Shown: positions 44,088 through 52,540 of the stretch, piece after piece | Layout: each line of letters begins with the position of its first letter | Position numbering within the stretch: the first letter of the stretch is position 1 | From: Shimia sp. R10_1 | GTDB taxonomy: Bacteria; Pseudomonadota; Alphaproteobacteria; Rhodobacterales; Rhodobacteraceae | Assembly (NCBI RefSeq): GCF_017744095.1 | Contig: NZ_JAGHQX010000004.1 | Span: forward strand, 62,001-126,000 | Direction of reading: 5' to 3' | DNA: 64,000 nucleotides | Program-made: the position numbers and the translations under genes | The notes under the pieces: model-generated | Seen by the model: the letters and a program-made list of their open reading frames with translations, nothing else | What the model was told of the DNA's origin: nothing | Databases searched by the model: none

Positions 44088-44935
44088 AGCGCCTCGCATT
44101 CAAGCGTTACGCCCGTGGCATAGTCAGGTTGCCCATTTTCTGATTGCCACTGGCAATACGCTGCCATGCGTGCGTGGTAAAACGGCGCGAGAGCCCGATA
44201 CCGTTCCGCGGATTCTCTATCCGCGTAACGCGCCAAAAACGTCTCTGTTTCAGCTAAACTCAGCGGTTTTTTACGATACAACATCTGCATTGCCGGGGAC
44301 AAGAAAACAGCGATATCCTCGCATGGATCACCCGCTGCAGGGCATTGCCAGTCTATCAGGTGCAGACCTGAATCGTTCTTGATGAGATTTCCGGGCACAA
44401 TGTCACTGTGCAAAAGCACGGTCTTTCCAGATCGTGAAATTCTTTGGGTCGGCAATCGACGCAAAGCGTCCGGGGTTTGCAAGCAGCGGTGCAGGATTTC
44501 TTCGATTTGTGTGCAAAGCTCATCTGACCCATCCGCTATTTTTCGCAAGCCGGCAGGCGGTGCGATCTGATGCAAAGTGTGCATCAGATGGGCAACTGCG
44601 CCAGTATCAGAATGCCAGGTTTCTCCGGGAATATGTTCATAGACGTTGCAATGGCCATCTTCCGTCTCGAAAGAACCACAAGCTTTTGGTGTCAGGTTCA
44701 AATCTTCCAGAAGGTCCAACAATCGCGCTTCCGCGAGAGGGTCATTGGGAAACAGGGGGTTTTGCGCTGCGCCGCGATAGAGTTTCAAAACCACATCTGG
44801 TCGATCGCAACAGATCCCGCGCCAAGCCACGTTTGTACGTCCACCGTAGAGCGCCTCCCAAGATATAGCAGGCGAAGTATGCGGCAGAGCACGGGCAAAC
44901 GCCGCGATCACCGATAGAGGCGGGGAGGGGGGCAA
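44066..44935 (-). CDS. APH/choline kinase-like phosphotransferase
   Basis: The 289-residue protein has the catalytic Brenner motif LLHSDIVPGNLI and the metal-binding LHLIDWQCPAAGDP of the aminoglycoside phosphotransferase superfamily, whose members also phosphorylate choline, homoserine or other small molecules. The N-terminal ATP-binding part is short. No ATG is available: TTG at 44935 gives this frame, while a CTG at 44944 has AAGGA about 8 bases before it and may be the real start. It follows flgD on the minus strand, 68 bases on, and overlaps the end of the convergent oxidase gene. Substrate unknown. Confidence 0.72.
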   Translation of the reverse strand: MPPSPPLSVIAAFARALPHTSPAISWEALYGGRTNVAWRGICCDRPDVVLKLYRGAAQNPLFPNDPLAEARLLDLLEDLNLTPKACGSFETEDGHCNVYEHIPGETWHSDTGAVAHLMHTLHQIAPPAGLRKIADGSDELCTQIEEILHRCLQTPDALRRLPTQRISRSGKTVLLHSDIVPGNLIKNDSGLHLIDWQCPAAGDPCEDIAVFLSPAMQMLYRKKPLSLAETETFLARYADRESAERYRALAPFYHARMAAYCQWQSENGQPDYATGVTLECEALQRSLSL

Positions 44936-45003
44936 TTTTTGCAGCGCGGCGTTCCTTCAAAGAGCGCCGCGACGCTAATTCACACTCGCGTCAGGGGCAA
45001 GCC

Positions 45004-45684
45004 TCAGCTTGGCTGACGCAGTGAAAGCACCTTGTCAGAGCCAAATTCAACGCCACCAGGTGCAACGAGAACCACGCCATCCGTGCCGGTGCGCGCTTCT
45101 GTGACACGCGTATAGACATCCGCATGCACACGATCCAGAAGTTCGTCCTTCGCGTAGCTTTCGGTCTCAAAACTATAGAGACCATTGGCAAACTTGCTGC
45201 CTGAATCGTTTACCCCGACCCAGTCCAGTGTTTTGGCTTCAGGATCAATTGAGAACCTTTGAACCTCAGTGCCATTTTCGTCTTTGACGATCAGATACGC
45301 TTTGTCGGCTTTCGAATTGGTGTTTGGCACCACTTCAATTGGGCTGCCAGAGAAATGTGCCGGAGCGCTGACACGTGCATCCATGCCAACCCAGTTTGTC
45401 AAACTGCTCAGTCCCATTGTGGTCAGCTGCGTACCCAGGTTGGTCAGCAATGTGTTTGTCAGTGTTTGTTGCTCTACAGTCGAGAATTGCGCCAGCTGAG
45501 TCGCGAACTCTGTTGAATCCTGCGGGTTCAGCGGGTCTTGGTTCTGCATCTGTACGGACAACATTTTCAGAAACGTCTCAAAATCAGACGAGAGCGCGGC
45601 CTCATTCTGATTTGCTGCCGCGGCCTGTGAAGCGGTTGCAGAGCGCGACGTGGTCGCAGTTGTTGAAGGGGTTACGGCGTCCAT
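45004..45684 (-). CDS. flgD: Flagellar hook assembly (scaffolding) protein FlgD
   Basis: It caps the growing hook and lets hook subunits assemble. The 226-residue protein has a low-complexity Ser/Thr/Ala-rich start, the conserved FLKMLSVQMQNQDPLNPQDSTEFATQLAQFSTVEQ segment (given here as a motif region, residues about 35-70), and a C-terminal FlgD Ig-like domain. AGGAGATCCCG precedes the ATG. It lies 9 bases after fliK in one operon. Confidence 0.93.
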   Translation of the reverse strand: MDAVTPSTTATTSRSATASQAAAANQNEAALSSDFETFLKMLSVQMQNQDPLNPQDSTEFATQLAQFSTVEQQTLTNTLLTNLGTQLTTMGLSSLTNWVGMDARVSAPAHFSGSPIEVVPNTNSKADKAYLIVKDENGTEVQRFSIDPEAKTLDWVGVNDSGSKFANGLYSFETESYAKDELLDRVHADVYTRVTEARTGTDGVVLVAPGGVEFGSDKVLSLRQPS

Positions 45685-45693
45685 CGGGATCTC

Positions 45694-47115
45694 CTAAAGG
45701 CGGATGTCAACGCCGCTGCTTGCGGCGGAAAGTTGTGAGTTTTGTTGCGCTGCCAATGTGATGGAGGCGTCTGCTTGGGCAGAGTCACCGCGCGACGAAT
45801 CGCCTTGCCCACCGTCACCCTGACCAAACTCATTGTCCATTTGGGCCTGTTTGCTGGAGCCATCGCTGCCGCCTTGTTCAAAAGAGAACGAGACATCCTG
45901 ATAGCCCATCTCCATGAAGTCTTTGCGCAGCAAATCCATGTGACGACGCATCAGTTCGGTTGTCGCTTGGCTATCTGCGCTGATGGTCACCGCCATCACC
46001 CCGCCGGTCTCAGCCAAAGACATACGCACTTTGCCAAGTTCGGGCGGATCCATTGTGAGCTCGATCAGATTTTTGTCGCTGGTTTTGACCGCGTCGGCAA
46101 TCTGGCGCACCACATAGGCGGGATTAGGTGCGTTGTTGGCCAGCCGCGCCTGAGATGCCGCTTCTTGCGTGTTCATGATTCCGCGTGCGCTCATGCTGCT
46201 TTCTTCCAATGCAGCAGTCAAAACAGCTTCCGCAGCCTGAACTGGGGGTGTTTCGCTCTTTGTTAAAGCAGAGGGTGAGCCAGCGTGCACCTGCTCCATG
46301 ATGGCGCGGGCCTGCATTTGCTGTGTGGTCGAAATGGTTGGCGTGGACGGAGCTTCCGACTTGGACGTTTGTGTTTGCGCATCAGCATCCGCGTCGACCT
46401 CGATTCGCGCGCTCCTTTGCGGGGAGCTTTCCTGCGCCAGCTGATCAACCATCGCTTTTTGTGCGGCAGTGGCTGTGGGCGCGATTGTTTGCGCCTGTTG
46501 GCCACTTTTGTTGCGCACCTGCACCTGCATCGGATCAAGCCCTTCAGGGGCTTCGGCAGCCAATTGTGCGGATTTGCCGTCTGCAGTCTGTGCTGCTTCA
46601 GCGGCCTTCGCTGCCGCTGCCGCTGCCGCTGCCGCTGCGGCTTGCGACTCGCCTGACGCTTGTTTCGCCAGTGCCGCGGTGTTTTGGGGTTGGGCAACAG
46701 TCACCTCAGTTGTCGCCTTTTCACCCTGCGCCTGCGTCGCCATACGCATCATGGCAGCGGTCTCCGTTGCGTTTAGCGCTGCACGTTTGTCAGTGCCCCG
46801 CAAAGGCGCCTCAGCCTCCGCATCAGCGTGATCTGGCGCTTCCGTCGCTGCAAAATCGGCCTCTTCCGAAGTTTCTTTTTCAGAAGAAGGCTTGCTCTTT
46901 TGGGGAGCCGAATCGCCTTCGACGGGCGCATCTTCTGCGCGGTCGCTCTTCGTTTCTGCTGTGTTGGGAAGATCGTCAGACGGGCGGTCTTTCGCACCGT
47001 CCATATCCTCATAAACATCAGAAAAACCGCTGTTTTCCTGATTTGCATTCGTCTGTTTCTTAGATGCGGCGGCTGCCGGTTGGGCGGGCTGCGGCGCAAG
47101 TACAGGCATGTTCAT
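45694..47115 (-). CDS. fliK: Flagellar hook-length control protein FliK
   Basis: The 473-residue protein has a long disordered Ala/Gln/Glu-rich N-terminal part and the conserved C-terminal Flg_hook domain, seen in IELTMDPPELGKVRMSLAETGG and MRRHMDLLRKDFMEMGYQDVSF. It senses hook length and switches export specificity through FlhB. An Ala run near residues 155-170 is coded by about five tandem GCTGCC units (46610-46639). GGAGG lies 6 bases before the ATG at 47115. Confidence 0.9.
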   Translation of the reverse strand: MNMPVLAPQPAQPAAAASKKQTNANQENSGFSDVYEDMDGAKDRPSDDLPNTAETKSDRAEDAPVEGDSAPQKSKPSSEKETSEEADFAATEAPDHADAEAEAPLRGTDKRAALNATETAAMMRMATQAQGEKATTEVTVAQPQNTAALAKQASGESQAAAAAAAAAAAKAAEAAQTADGKSAQLAAEAPEGLDPMQVQVRNKSGQQAQTIAPTATAAQKAMVDQLAQESSPQRSARIEVDADADAQTQTSKSEAPSTPTISTTQQMQARAIMEQVHAGSPSALTKSETPPVQAAEAVLTAALEESSMSARGIMNTQEAASQARLANNAPNPAYVVRQIADAVKTSDKNLIELTMDPPELGKVRMSLAETGGVMAVTISADSQATTELMRRHMDLLRKDFMEMGYQDVSFSFEQGGSDGSSKQAQMDNEFGQGDGGQGDSSRGDSAQADASITLAAQQNSQLSAASSGVDIRL

Positions 47116-47228
47116 CCTAGGGCCTCCGGGAATTCTTCCACCGGGATCTCCCTAGCGCACCTTTCCTTACCACTTCTTTACCGTCCTCGGTCACAACGGA
47201 AAAACATGTGTAACCCGCGAGGCAAGAA

Positions 47229-47534
47229 ATGCTCCACAATACGGCCCCAGTCGCGGTCCCGGTTGCGCCCAGTGCTCAGCCGGTCCGTCCGCTACCCACT
47301 GCTCAGGAGGAAGCGCTGCGCAGCGCTGCCAATGAGCTTGAAGTCACCTTTCTGGCTGAAATGCTAAAATCTGCCGGTCTCGGCAAAACCAGCGAATCCT
47401 TTGGCGGGGGGGCAGGCGAAGATCAGTTTTCCTCTTTCCTGCGTCAGGAACAGGCCCGCGCCATGGTCGACTCTGGGGGCATCGGCCTCTCCGAATCGTT
47501 TTTCAATGCCTTAAAGGAGCGTGCCAATGTCTGA
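47229..47534 (+). CDS. Flagellar rod-binding protein, FlgJ N-terminal domain only
   Basis: The 101-residue protein corresponds to the rod-binding half of FlgJ (LEVTFLAEMLKSAGLG, FSSFLRQEQARAMVDSGGIGLSESFF) and lacks the C-terminal muramidase of enterobacterial FlgJ, as is common in Alphaproteobacteria. It caps rod assembly in the periplasm; the separate SLT enzyme at 61601 may supply peptidoglycan cleavage. It overlaps the next gene by 8 bases. Confidence 0.9.
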   Translation: MLHNTAPVAVPVAPSAQPVRPLPTAQEEALRSAANELEVTFLAEMLKSAGLGKTSESFGGGAGEDQFSSFLRQEQARAMVDSGGIGLSESFFNALKERANV

Positions 47535-47895
47535 AGACACCACTGTTGATCTCGTCGAATCGCTGACAACTCTCTTGGAAGAAGAGCGCAGCATCCTGAT
47601 TGAGGGAAAGCTTGATGCGCTCGAAGCGCTGCTTGCCCGCAAAGAAGCCCTCTTTGAAGAGCTTGAGGAGCTGCAAGAAGAAGATCCCATTGATCTTGAT
47701 ACACTTGCGCCCCTGCAAGATCTCTTCCGCCGCAATCACGCTTTGTTGGAATCGACTCAGAGCGGACTGCGCGCAACTCAGGAGCGTATGGGCACAATGC
47801 GTCGCGTGCGCACCTCTTTGGAAACCTACACCAACACAGGTCAACGTCAGGCTGTTCAAATGAGCGCCGGTCAACGTGTTGAAAAGAGAGCATAA
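47527..47895 (+). CDS. FlgN-like flagellar export chaperone
   Basis: The 122-residue acidic, fully helical protein begins EDTTVDLVESLTTLLEEERS with heptad-like leucines, as in FlgN chaperones that guard hook-filament junction proteins FlgK and FlgL. There is no sharp motif, so the call rests on size, helix pattern and position between the rod-binding gene and flagellin. Its ATG lies within the rod-binding gene, overlapping it. Confidence 0.65.
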   Translation: MSEDTTVDLVESLTTLLEEERSILIEGKLDALEALLARKEALFEELEELQEEDPIDLDTLAPLQDLFRRNHALLESTQSGLRATQERMGTMRRVRTSLETYTNTGQRQAVQMSAGQRVEKRA

Positions 47896-47979
47896 TTTCA
47901 ACTCTCGCAAGTTTAGTTAAAATGCCAGTGATTGCGGGGTTCGTGTTTAGGAAAGCGTTAGCACTTATCCCGCCATGTT

Positions 47980-48119
47980 GAACCCGCACTCCACAGAGGG
48001 TGGCACCGAGCCGGACAACCGGCGGTACATGTCAGAATGACGTTCAGGAGCGTTCCCACGAAGGGACGCAAAATACAAACCGGCGCAAAAGCGCCATATA
48101 TATTAGGTATAGGAAAGCC
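47980..48119 (+). promoter_or_regulatory. Hairpin-rich flagellin mRNA leader
   Basis: Three inverted repeats precede the flagellin ATG: GCCGG-ACAA-CCGGC (48010-48023), GCGTTCCC...GGGACGC (48050-48069) and GGCGC-AAAA-GCGCC (48082-48095). The last ends 24 bases before the start codon. In Caulobacter FlbT acts on the flagellin mRNA leader, and flbT lies just downstream of this gene, so the leader is a candidate target. The transcript start was not located. Confidence 0.5.
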
Positions 48120-49352
48120 ATGACCAGCCTTCTGACAAACAACGGCGCAATGGTTGCGCTGCAAACCCTGAAATCTGTAAACTCCAGCCTGTCTGAAACT
48201 CAGGGTCAAATCTCCACTGGTAAGAAAGTGGACAATGCCAAGCAGAACGCGTCTGTTTGGGCGATCTCCAAGACCATGGAATCTGACGTAAACGGCTTCA
48301 AATCCGTGCAGGAAAGCCTTGCGCTCGGTGAATCCACTGTTGCAGTTGCCCGTCAGGCCACTGAAACTGTGACCGAGCTGTTGGGCCAGGTAAAAGAGCG
48401 TATCGTTTCCGCACAGGGCGACAACGTTGACACCGGTAAACTGCAGAAAGAGATTGAATCGCTGACAGGCCAGATTGAATCTGTTGTTGGCGCGGCGCAG
48501 TTCAACGGCCTGAACCTCGTGGACGGCAACACCACATCCACAGATGTTCTGTCGTCTCTTGATCGTGCGTCTGATGGCAGCGTGTCTTCGTCTAGCATCA
48601 CCGTGTCTGGTGCAAACCTGTCGACAGGTGGTTATACCGCGAAAAACGTTTTTGGTGCCACCACTGGTGTAACTTCTGACGGTGACGTGGCAGGTTTCGG
48701 TCTTGATAAAACTGGTGGTACTGATGACCTGGTCATCGACAGCTCGGGTGCTGCTTTTGCTGCCGGTGATACCATCAGTGTGACCATCAACGATCAAGTC
48801 GCTTCTTACACAGTAAGTGCGGATGACATCGATGCAACCTACACTGCAGCAAACACCGATGCTCTGGTCGCGGCTGGACTGAAGGCGGCGATTGACGATC
48901 TGGGCATCACCGGCCTGACTGCCAGCTTCGATGGTTCCGGTACGTTGGCTCTCGCAACTGGCGCTGGCACACCAGCAGATCCAGCAGCTGACACCGACCT
49001 TGTGATTTCCGCGCAGTTTGAAAATGCGGGTTCTGGTGGTCTTGGCCTGTTGTCTGACATCGACGTCGAAAATGATCCAGCAACAGCACTTGCCAACATC
49101 GAAGGCATGATTACTCGTGCCATCGACGCAACTGCTGCATTTGGTACTGTTGAGAACCGTATCAGCATTCAGAAAGACTTTGTGTCTAACCTGTCTGACT
49201 CTGTGAAATCCGGTATCGGCTCTCTGGTCGATGCGGATATGGAAGAAACTTCTGCACGTCTGCAGGCGCTTCAGGTTCAGCAACAGCTGGCGACCCAGTC
49301 GCTGTCTATCGCGAACCAGGGCCCACAGCAGCTGCTGTCCCTCTTCCGTTAA
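48120..49352 (+). CDS. fliC: Flagellin
   Basis: Filament subunit exported by the flagellar secretion system. The 410-residue protein has the conserved helical N-terminal end (TSLLTNNGAMVALQTLKSVNSSLSETQ, residues 1-28) and C-terminal end (LQALQVQQQLATQSLSIANQ), with a Gly/Ser/Asp-rich variable middle (about 145-325). I chose the ATG at 48120 because homologues begin here; the frame upstream belongs to the leader. A perfect hairpin and then flaF follow. Confidence 0.95.
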   Translation: MTSLLTNNGAMVALQTLKSVNSSLSETQGQISTGKKVDNAKQNASVWAISKTMESDVNGFKSVQESLALGESTVAVARQATETVTELLGQVKERIVSAQGDNVDTGKLQKEIESLTGQIESVVGAAQFNGLNLVDGNTTSTDVLSSLDRASDGSVSSSSITVSGANLSTGGYTAKNVFGATTGVTSDGDVAGFGLDKTGGTDDLVIDSSGAAFAAGDTISVTINDQVASYTVSADDIDATYTAANTDALVAAGLKAAIDDLGITGLTASFDGSGTLALATGAGTPADPAADTDLVISAQFENAGSGGLGLLSDIDVENDPATALANIEGMITRAIDATAAFGTVENRISIQKDFVSNLSDSVKSGIGSLVDADMEETSARLQALQVQQQLATQSLSIANQGPQQLLSLFR

Positions 49353-49362
49353 TGGATCTGGG

Positions 49363-49385
49363 TGGGGGCGCCACGCGCGCCCCCA
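49363..49385 (+). terminator. Hairpin between flagellin and flaF
   Basis: TGGGGGCGC and GCGCCCCCA form a perfect 9-base-pair stem around CACGC just past the flagellin stop. There is no T run, so it may stabilise the abundant flagellin message or reduce read-through into flaF. Confidence 0.6.
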
Positions 49386-49434
49386 TTCCATCCATTAAAT
49401 CGCCCTTCCGCACCACTATTCAGGGAATTCTGAC

Positions 49435-49815
49435 GTGACCCCAAACGCGCTTGCCAAAAAGGCATACAGTCAAGCTTCTGCACCAACCAGAACAGCGGGG
49501 AAACTCGAATACGATGTGATCGCACGCATTACCCATAAGTTGAAAGAAGCGGCCAAAAAGGGCAAAAAACGCGGATTTCCGGCATTAGTGGAAGCTATCC
49601 ACGAAAATCGCCAGCTTTGGACACTGCTTGCCACTATGGTGGCAGATAAAGACAACGAACTGCCCAAAGAGCTGCGCGCTCAGATTTTCTACCTTGCCGA
49701 GTTTACAAATCATCATAGCACCAAGGTGCTGGCGGGCGACGCCAATGTACGCCCCCTTCTTGAAGTCAATACCGCCATTTTGCGCGGTCTTCGAAGCGGA
49801 GCAGCAGCAGCATGA
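49435..49815 (+). CDS. flaF: Flagellar biosynthesis regulator FlaF
   Basis: The 126-residue helical protein is FlaF by its opening ALAKKAYSQ and the conserved LWTLLATMVADKDNELPKELRAQIFYLAEFT block (residues about 59-89). With FlbT it governs flagellin synthesis and export in Alphaproteobacteria. The start is a GTG at 49435 with AGGGA before it. Its stop overlaps the flbT start by ATGA. Confidence 0.93.
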   Translation: MTPNALAKKAYSQASAPTRTAGKLEYDVIARITHKLKEAAKKGKKRGFPALVEAIHENRQLWTLLATMVADKDNELPKELRAQIFYLAEFTNHHSTKVLAGDANVRPLLEVNTAILRGLRSGAAAA

Positions 49816-50216
49816 GCGGCCTTGTTCTTAAATTGAGCCCGAAAGAGCGGGTTCTGGTCAATGGAGCAGTGATTGAAAACGGCGACCGCCGGTCTCGTCT
49901 CTCCATCATGACCCCAAATGCCAACATCCTGCGCCTGCGGGATGCCATCCACCCTGAAGAGGCGAACACTCCGGTGCGCCGCGCCTGCTACTCCTTGCAG
50001 CTTGTGCTGTCCGGTGACGCGGACTCCGACGATCTGGAACGTACGTTGCTGCGTCACATCGAGGATCTCAGCCAGGTGTTTACCGATCATGACAGCCGTC
50101 GCCAAATTGCCATGGCAACCGAAGCTGTGATTGGCGGGCGGCACTATCAGGGCCTCAAGGCGCTGCGGTCCCTCTTGCCACGTGAAGAGCGTTTGATGGC
50201 GGTGGCACGTCAATGA
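49812..50216 (+). CDS. flbT: Flagellin post-transcriptional repressor FlbT
   Basis: The 134-residue protein shows the FlbT opening LVLKLSPKERVLVNGAVIENGD and the YSLQLVLSGD and ALRSLLPREERL segments. FlbT binds flagellin mRNA and controls its stability in Caulobacter; the structured flagellin leader upstream is its likely target here. It is coupled by overlaps to flaF and to the DUF1217 gene. Confidence 0.93.
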   Translation: MSGLVLKLSPKERVLVNGAVIENGDRRSRLSIMTPNANILRLRDAIHPEEANTPVRRACYSLQLVLSGDADSDDLERTLLRHIEDLSQVFTDHDSRRQIAMATEAVIGGRHYQGLKALRSLLPREERLMAVARQ

Positions 50217-51001
50217 CCTATCAGCCGATTGTCGTTGGAACAGGTCTCGTTGCATGGGGTTTCATGCAACGAACCATGGAGACTCAAACCGAAGCGTTTG
50301 AAAACTCTTTTGTGGTCAAACGCGATCTCGACTACTTTGCCGAAAACATCGGCAAAATTGAGAACGCCGAAGATCTGGTCAACGATCGTCAGCTTCTAAG
50401 TGTCGCGCTGGGCGCCTTTGGCCTTGAGGACGACATCAACAGTAAGTTTTTCGTCAAGACCATTCTGGAAGAAGGGTCACAGGCAGACGACGCGCTTGCA
50501 AACCGGCTGGCGGATACGCGGTACCGCGAATTCGCAGAGGCGTTCGGTTTTGGGGATCTTGGCGGTCCATGGCACAAAACGCCAGGATTTGCCGAAGAAA
50601 TTCGTGAGGGTTATGTTGCGCGACAGTTTGAGAAAGCTGTTGGTGAACAAGATGAAAACCTACGTTTTGCAATGAACACCATTCGCGAGCTTGACGACAT
50701 CGCTGTGTCTGGCAACAGCGACAACACCAACTGGTTCACAGTGATGGGCAACCCGCCGCTGCGCAAGGTGTTCGAAACAGCCTTTGGCCTTCCGACAGAA
50801 TTCGGGTCACAAGATCTGGATACGCAGCTGAACACGTTTCGTGAGCGACTGAAGGATCTGACAGGTGACGGAGAGATTTCTCAGTTTGTCTCCACAACGT
50901 CTCGCGATGAGCTTGTGCAGCGATTTTTGCTCATGTCAGAAATCAACAATGTGTCGGTCGCCAGCTCTGGTCAGATCGCGCTGACATTGCTTTCTTATTG
51001 A
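50213..51001 (+). CDS. DUF1217 flagellar-locus protein
   Basis: The 262-residue protein is mostly helical, with FVVKRDLDYFAENIGKIENAEDLVNDRQLL and a second similar half later, typical of the DUF1217 family, which occurs with flagellar genes in Rhodobacterales and rhizobia. Its function is unknown. It begins in an ATGA overlap with flbT, so it belongs to the flaF-flbT unit. A bidirectional terminator and a small tandem repeat follow. Confidence 0.8.
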   Translation: MTYQPIVVGTGLVAWGFMQRTMETQTEAFENSFVVKRDLDYFAENIGKIENAEDLVNDRQLLSVALGAFGLEDDINSKFFVKTILEEGSQADDALANRLADTRYREFAEAFGFGDLGGPWHKTPGFAEEIREGYVARQFEKAVGEQDENLRFAMNTIRELDDIAVSGNSDNTNWFTVMGNPPLRKVFETAFGLPTEFGSQDLDTQLNTFRERLKDLTGDGEISQFVSTTSRDELVQRFLLMSEINNVSVASSGQIALTLLSY

Positions 51002-51027
51002 GCAAGCACATACCGACTTTGCACTGT

Positions 51028-51071
51028 CGCAATACAGTCGCGTTACCGACGCAATACAGATGCTATACCGA
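51028..51071. repeat. Two-copy 22-base tandem repeat
   Basis: Two adjacent 22-base units begin with CGCAATACAG and end with TACCGA (51028-51049 and 51050-51071), differing at four inner positions. An isolated TACCGAC also occurs at 51011. It lies between the DUF1217 gene and the terminator. Confidence 0.7.
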
Positions 51072-51087
51072 CGTTGGTTTTAAGAGA

Positions 51088-51117
51088 AAAAGGCGCGCTT
51101 TCCAGCGCGCCTTTTCT
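51088..51117. terminator. Bidirectional terminator between DUF1217 gene and fliI
   Basis: AAGGCGCGCT and AGCGCGCCTT form a 10-base-pair stem with loop TTCC, with an A run before it and Ts after it, so it can serve both convergent genes. Confidence 0.88.
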
Positions 51118-51121
51118 ATAT

Positions 51122-52456
51122 TTAGACACCACGTGCCCCTGCACGTCTCAGCAGCAAAGTCAGCTTGGCAAAGGCGTTGTCTATGGAGGCGCTCTGCCCA
51201 TCTGCGAGGTAGGTATCAAGCTCTGGCCAGGCCGTAATCGCCACATCCAAATTAGGGTCTGATCCAGCGGCATAGAGCCCCGCACGGATCATTGTGGCGG
51301 ACTGCTCATAAGCCCCCAAAAGCTTGCGAGCCTCTGAAATCACAGCGTTTTCTGTCTGAGTCGCACAATGCGGCAAGCTGCGAGAAACAGAGCGCAGCAG
51401 GTCGACCGCTGGGTAGCGCCCTCGCTCTGCAATCTTGCGATCCAGCACCACATGCCCATCCAAAACACCGCGCAGAATGTCTGCAATCGGCTCATCCATA
51501 TCCGACCCCGCCACCAGAACGCTGAAAATCCCGGTAATGTCACCTTGGCTGTCCAGCCCTGGCCCCGCGCGTTCACAAAGTGACATGATCATATGCGACG
51601 TAGACGGCGGATAGCCTCGCAGCGCTGGCATTTCTCCGGCAGCAACGGCCACTTCACGGTGTGCTTCAGCGAATCGTGTGATCGAATCCGCCATAAAAAT
51701 CACGTGTTTACCCTGATCGCGGAAGTGTTCTGCAACGCTCATTGCTGCCAGTGCGCAACGCCTGCGTACGAGCGGCGATTGATCAGATGTTGCGGCCACA
51801 ACGATGGAGCGTTTTAGCCCCTCAGGGCCCAAAACGTGCTCCACAAATTCACGCAGCTCTCGCCCACGTTCACCAATCAAGGCGATGACCGCAATGTCAC
51901 CCGTCATGTGGCGCGCGAACTGCCCCATCAGGCTCGACTTCCCGACGCCTGAACCTGCAAACAAACCAATGCGTTGCCCCCTCACGATCGGCAGCATCGT
52001 GTTGAACACCGCCATCCCGGTCTCAAGCCGCTCTCCGAGTGCACGACGGGCAGCTGGCGGGGGAGGGCTGTTTTTGAGTGGGCGCATCTCTGGTCCACGC
52101 AACAAAGGCTTTCCATCCAATGGGTTACCATAAGGGTCAATGATACGGCCAATCCACGCATCCGAGGGGGCGATTCCGATTTGATCTCTCAGAGACACGC
52201 GATCTCCGATGGACACGCCATCGGGCGCTGCATCAGGTAACATCGTGATATCTTTGCTGTGCAACTGGATGACTTCGCCTGAGATTTTACGCTCATCTTG
52301 AAGTGTCACCTCAAGCAGATCACCGATTCGGGCGACCGAATTGAGGGCACGTACCCTTAGTAGGTTGCCTTCTACCGCGCAAACCCGGCCTATATCTTTG
52401 ATTGGGCGCACTCTTTTAAGTTCTGCGCTCAGGCTTTCTAGCCCTTTTGTGTCCAT
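51122..52456 (-). CDS. fliI: Flagellar export ATPase FliI
   Basis: It powers and orders export of flagellar subunits. The 444-residue protein resembles the F1 beta subunit, with Walker A GSGVGKSS at residues 168-175 and the export-ATPase motifs ALIGERGRELREF, VVAATSDQSPLVRR and DSITRFAEAHRE. I chose the ATG at 52456, with GGAG six bases before it, over a TTG four codons earlier. It stands alone on the minus strand, divergent from flgB. No fliH-like gene is beside it in the window. Confidence 0.95.
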   Translation of the reverse strand: MDTKGLESLSAELKRVRPIKDIGRVCAVEGNLLRVRALNSVARIGDLLEVTLQDERKISGEVIQLHSKDITMLPDAAPDGVSIGDRVSLRDQIGIAPSDAWIGRIIDPYGNPLDGKPLLRGPEMRPLKNSPPPPAARRALGERLETGMAVFNTMLPIVRGQRIGLFAGSGVGKSSLMGQFARHMTGDIAVIALIGERGRELREFVEHVLGPEGLKRSIVVAATSDQSPLVRRRCALAAMSVAEHFRDQGKHVIFMADSITRFAEAHREVAVAAGEMPALRGYPPSTSHMIMSLCERAGPGLDSQGDITGIFSVLVAGSDMDEPIADILRGVLDGHVVLDRKIAERGRYPAVDLLRSVSRSLPHCATQTENAVISEARKLLGAYEQSATMIRAGLYAAGSDPNLDVAITAWPELDTYLADGQSASIDNAFAKLTLLLRRAGARGV

Positions 52457-52540
52457 TGGATTCTCCAAAGCTCGTACGAAACACTTTCTAAAGGAATCAG
52501 GGTTAAGCCTTGCTTTAAGTTGTTCGAGGGAGAAGCCCCG

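Noticed and set aside
46610-46639. GCTGCC repeat as a CRISPR array
   Set aside because: Units are six bases, contiguous and without spacers, within the coding frame of fliK.
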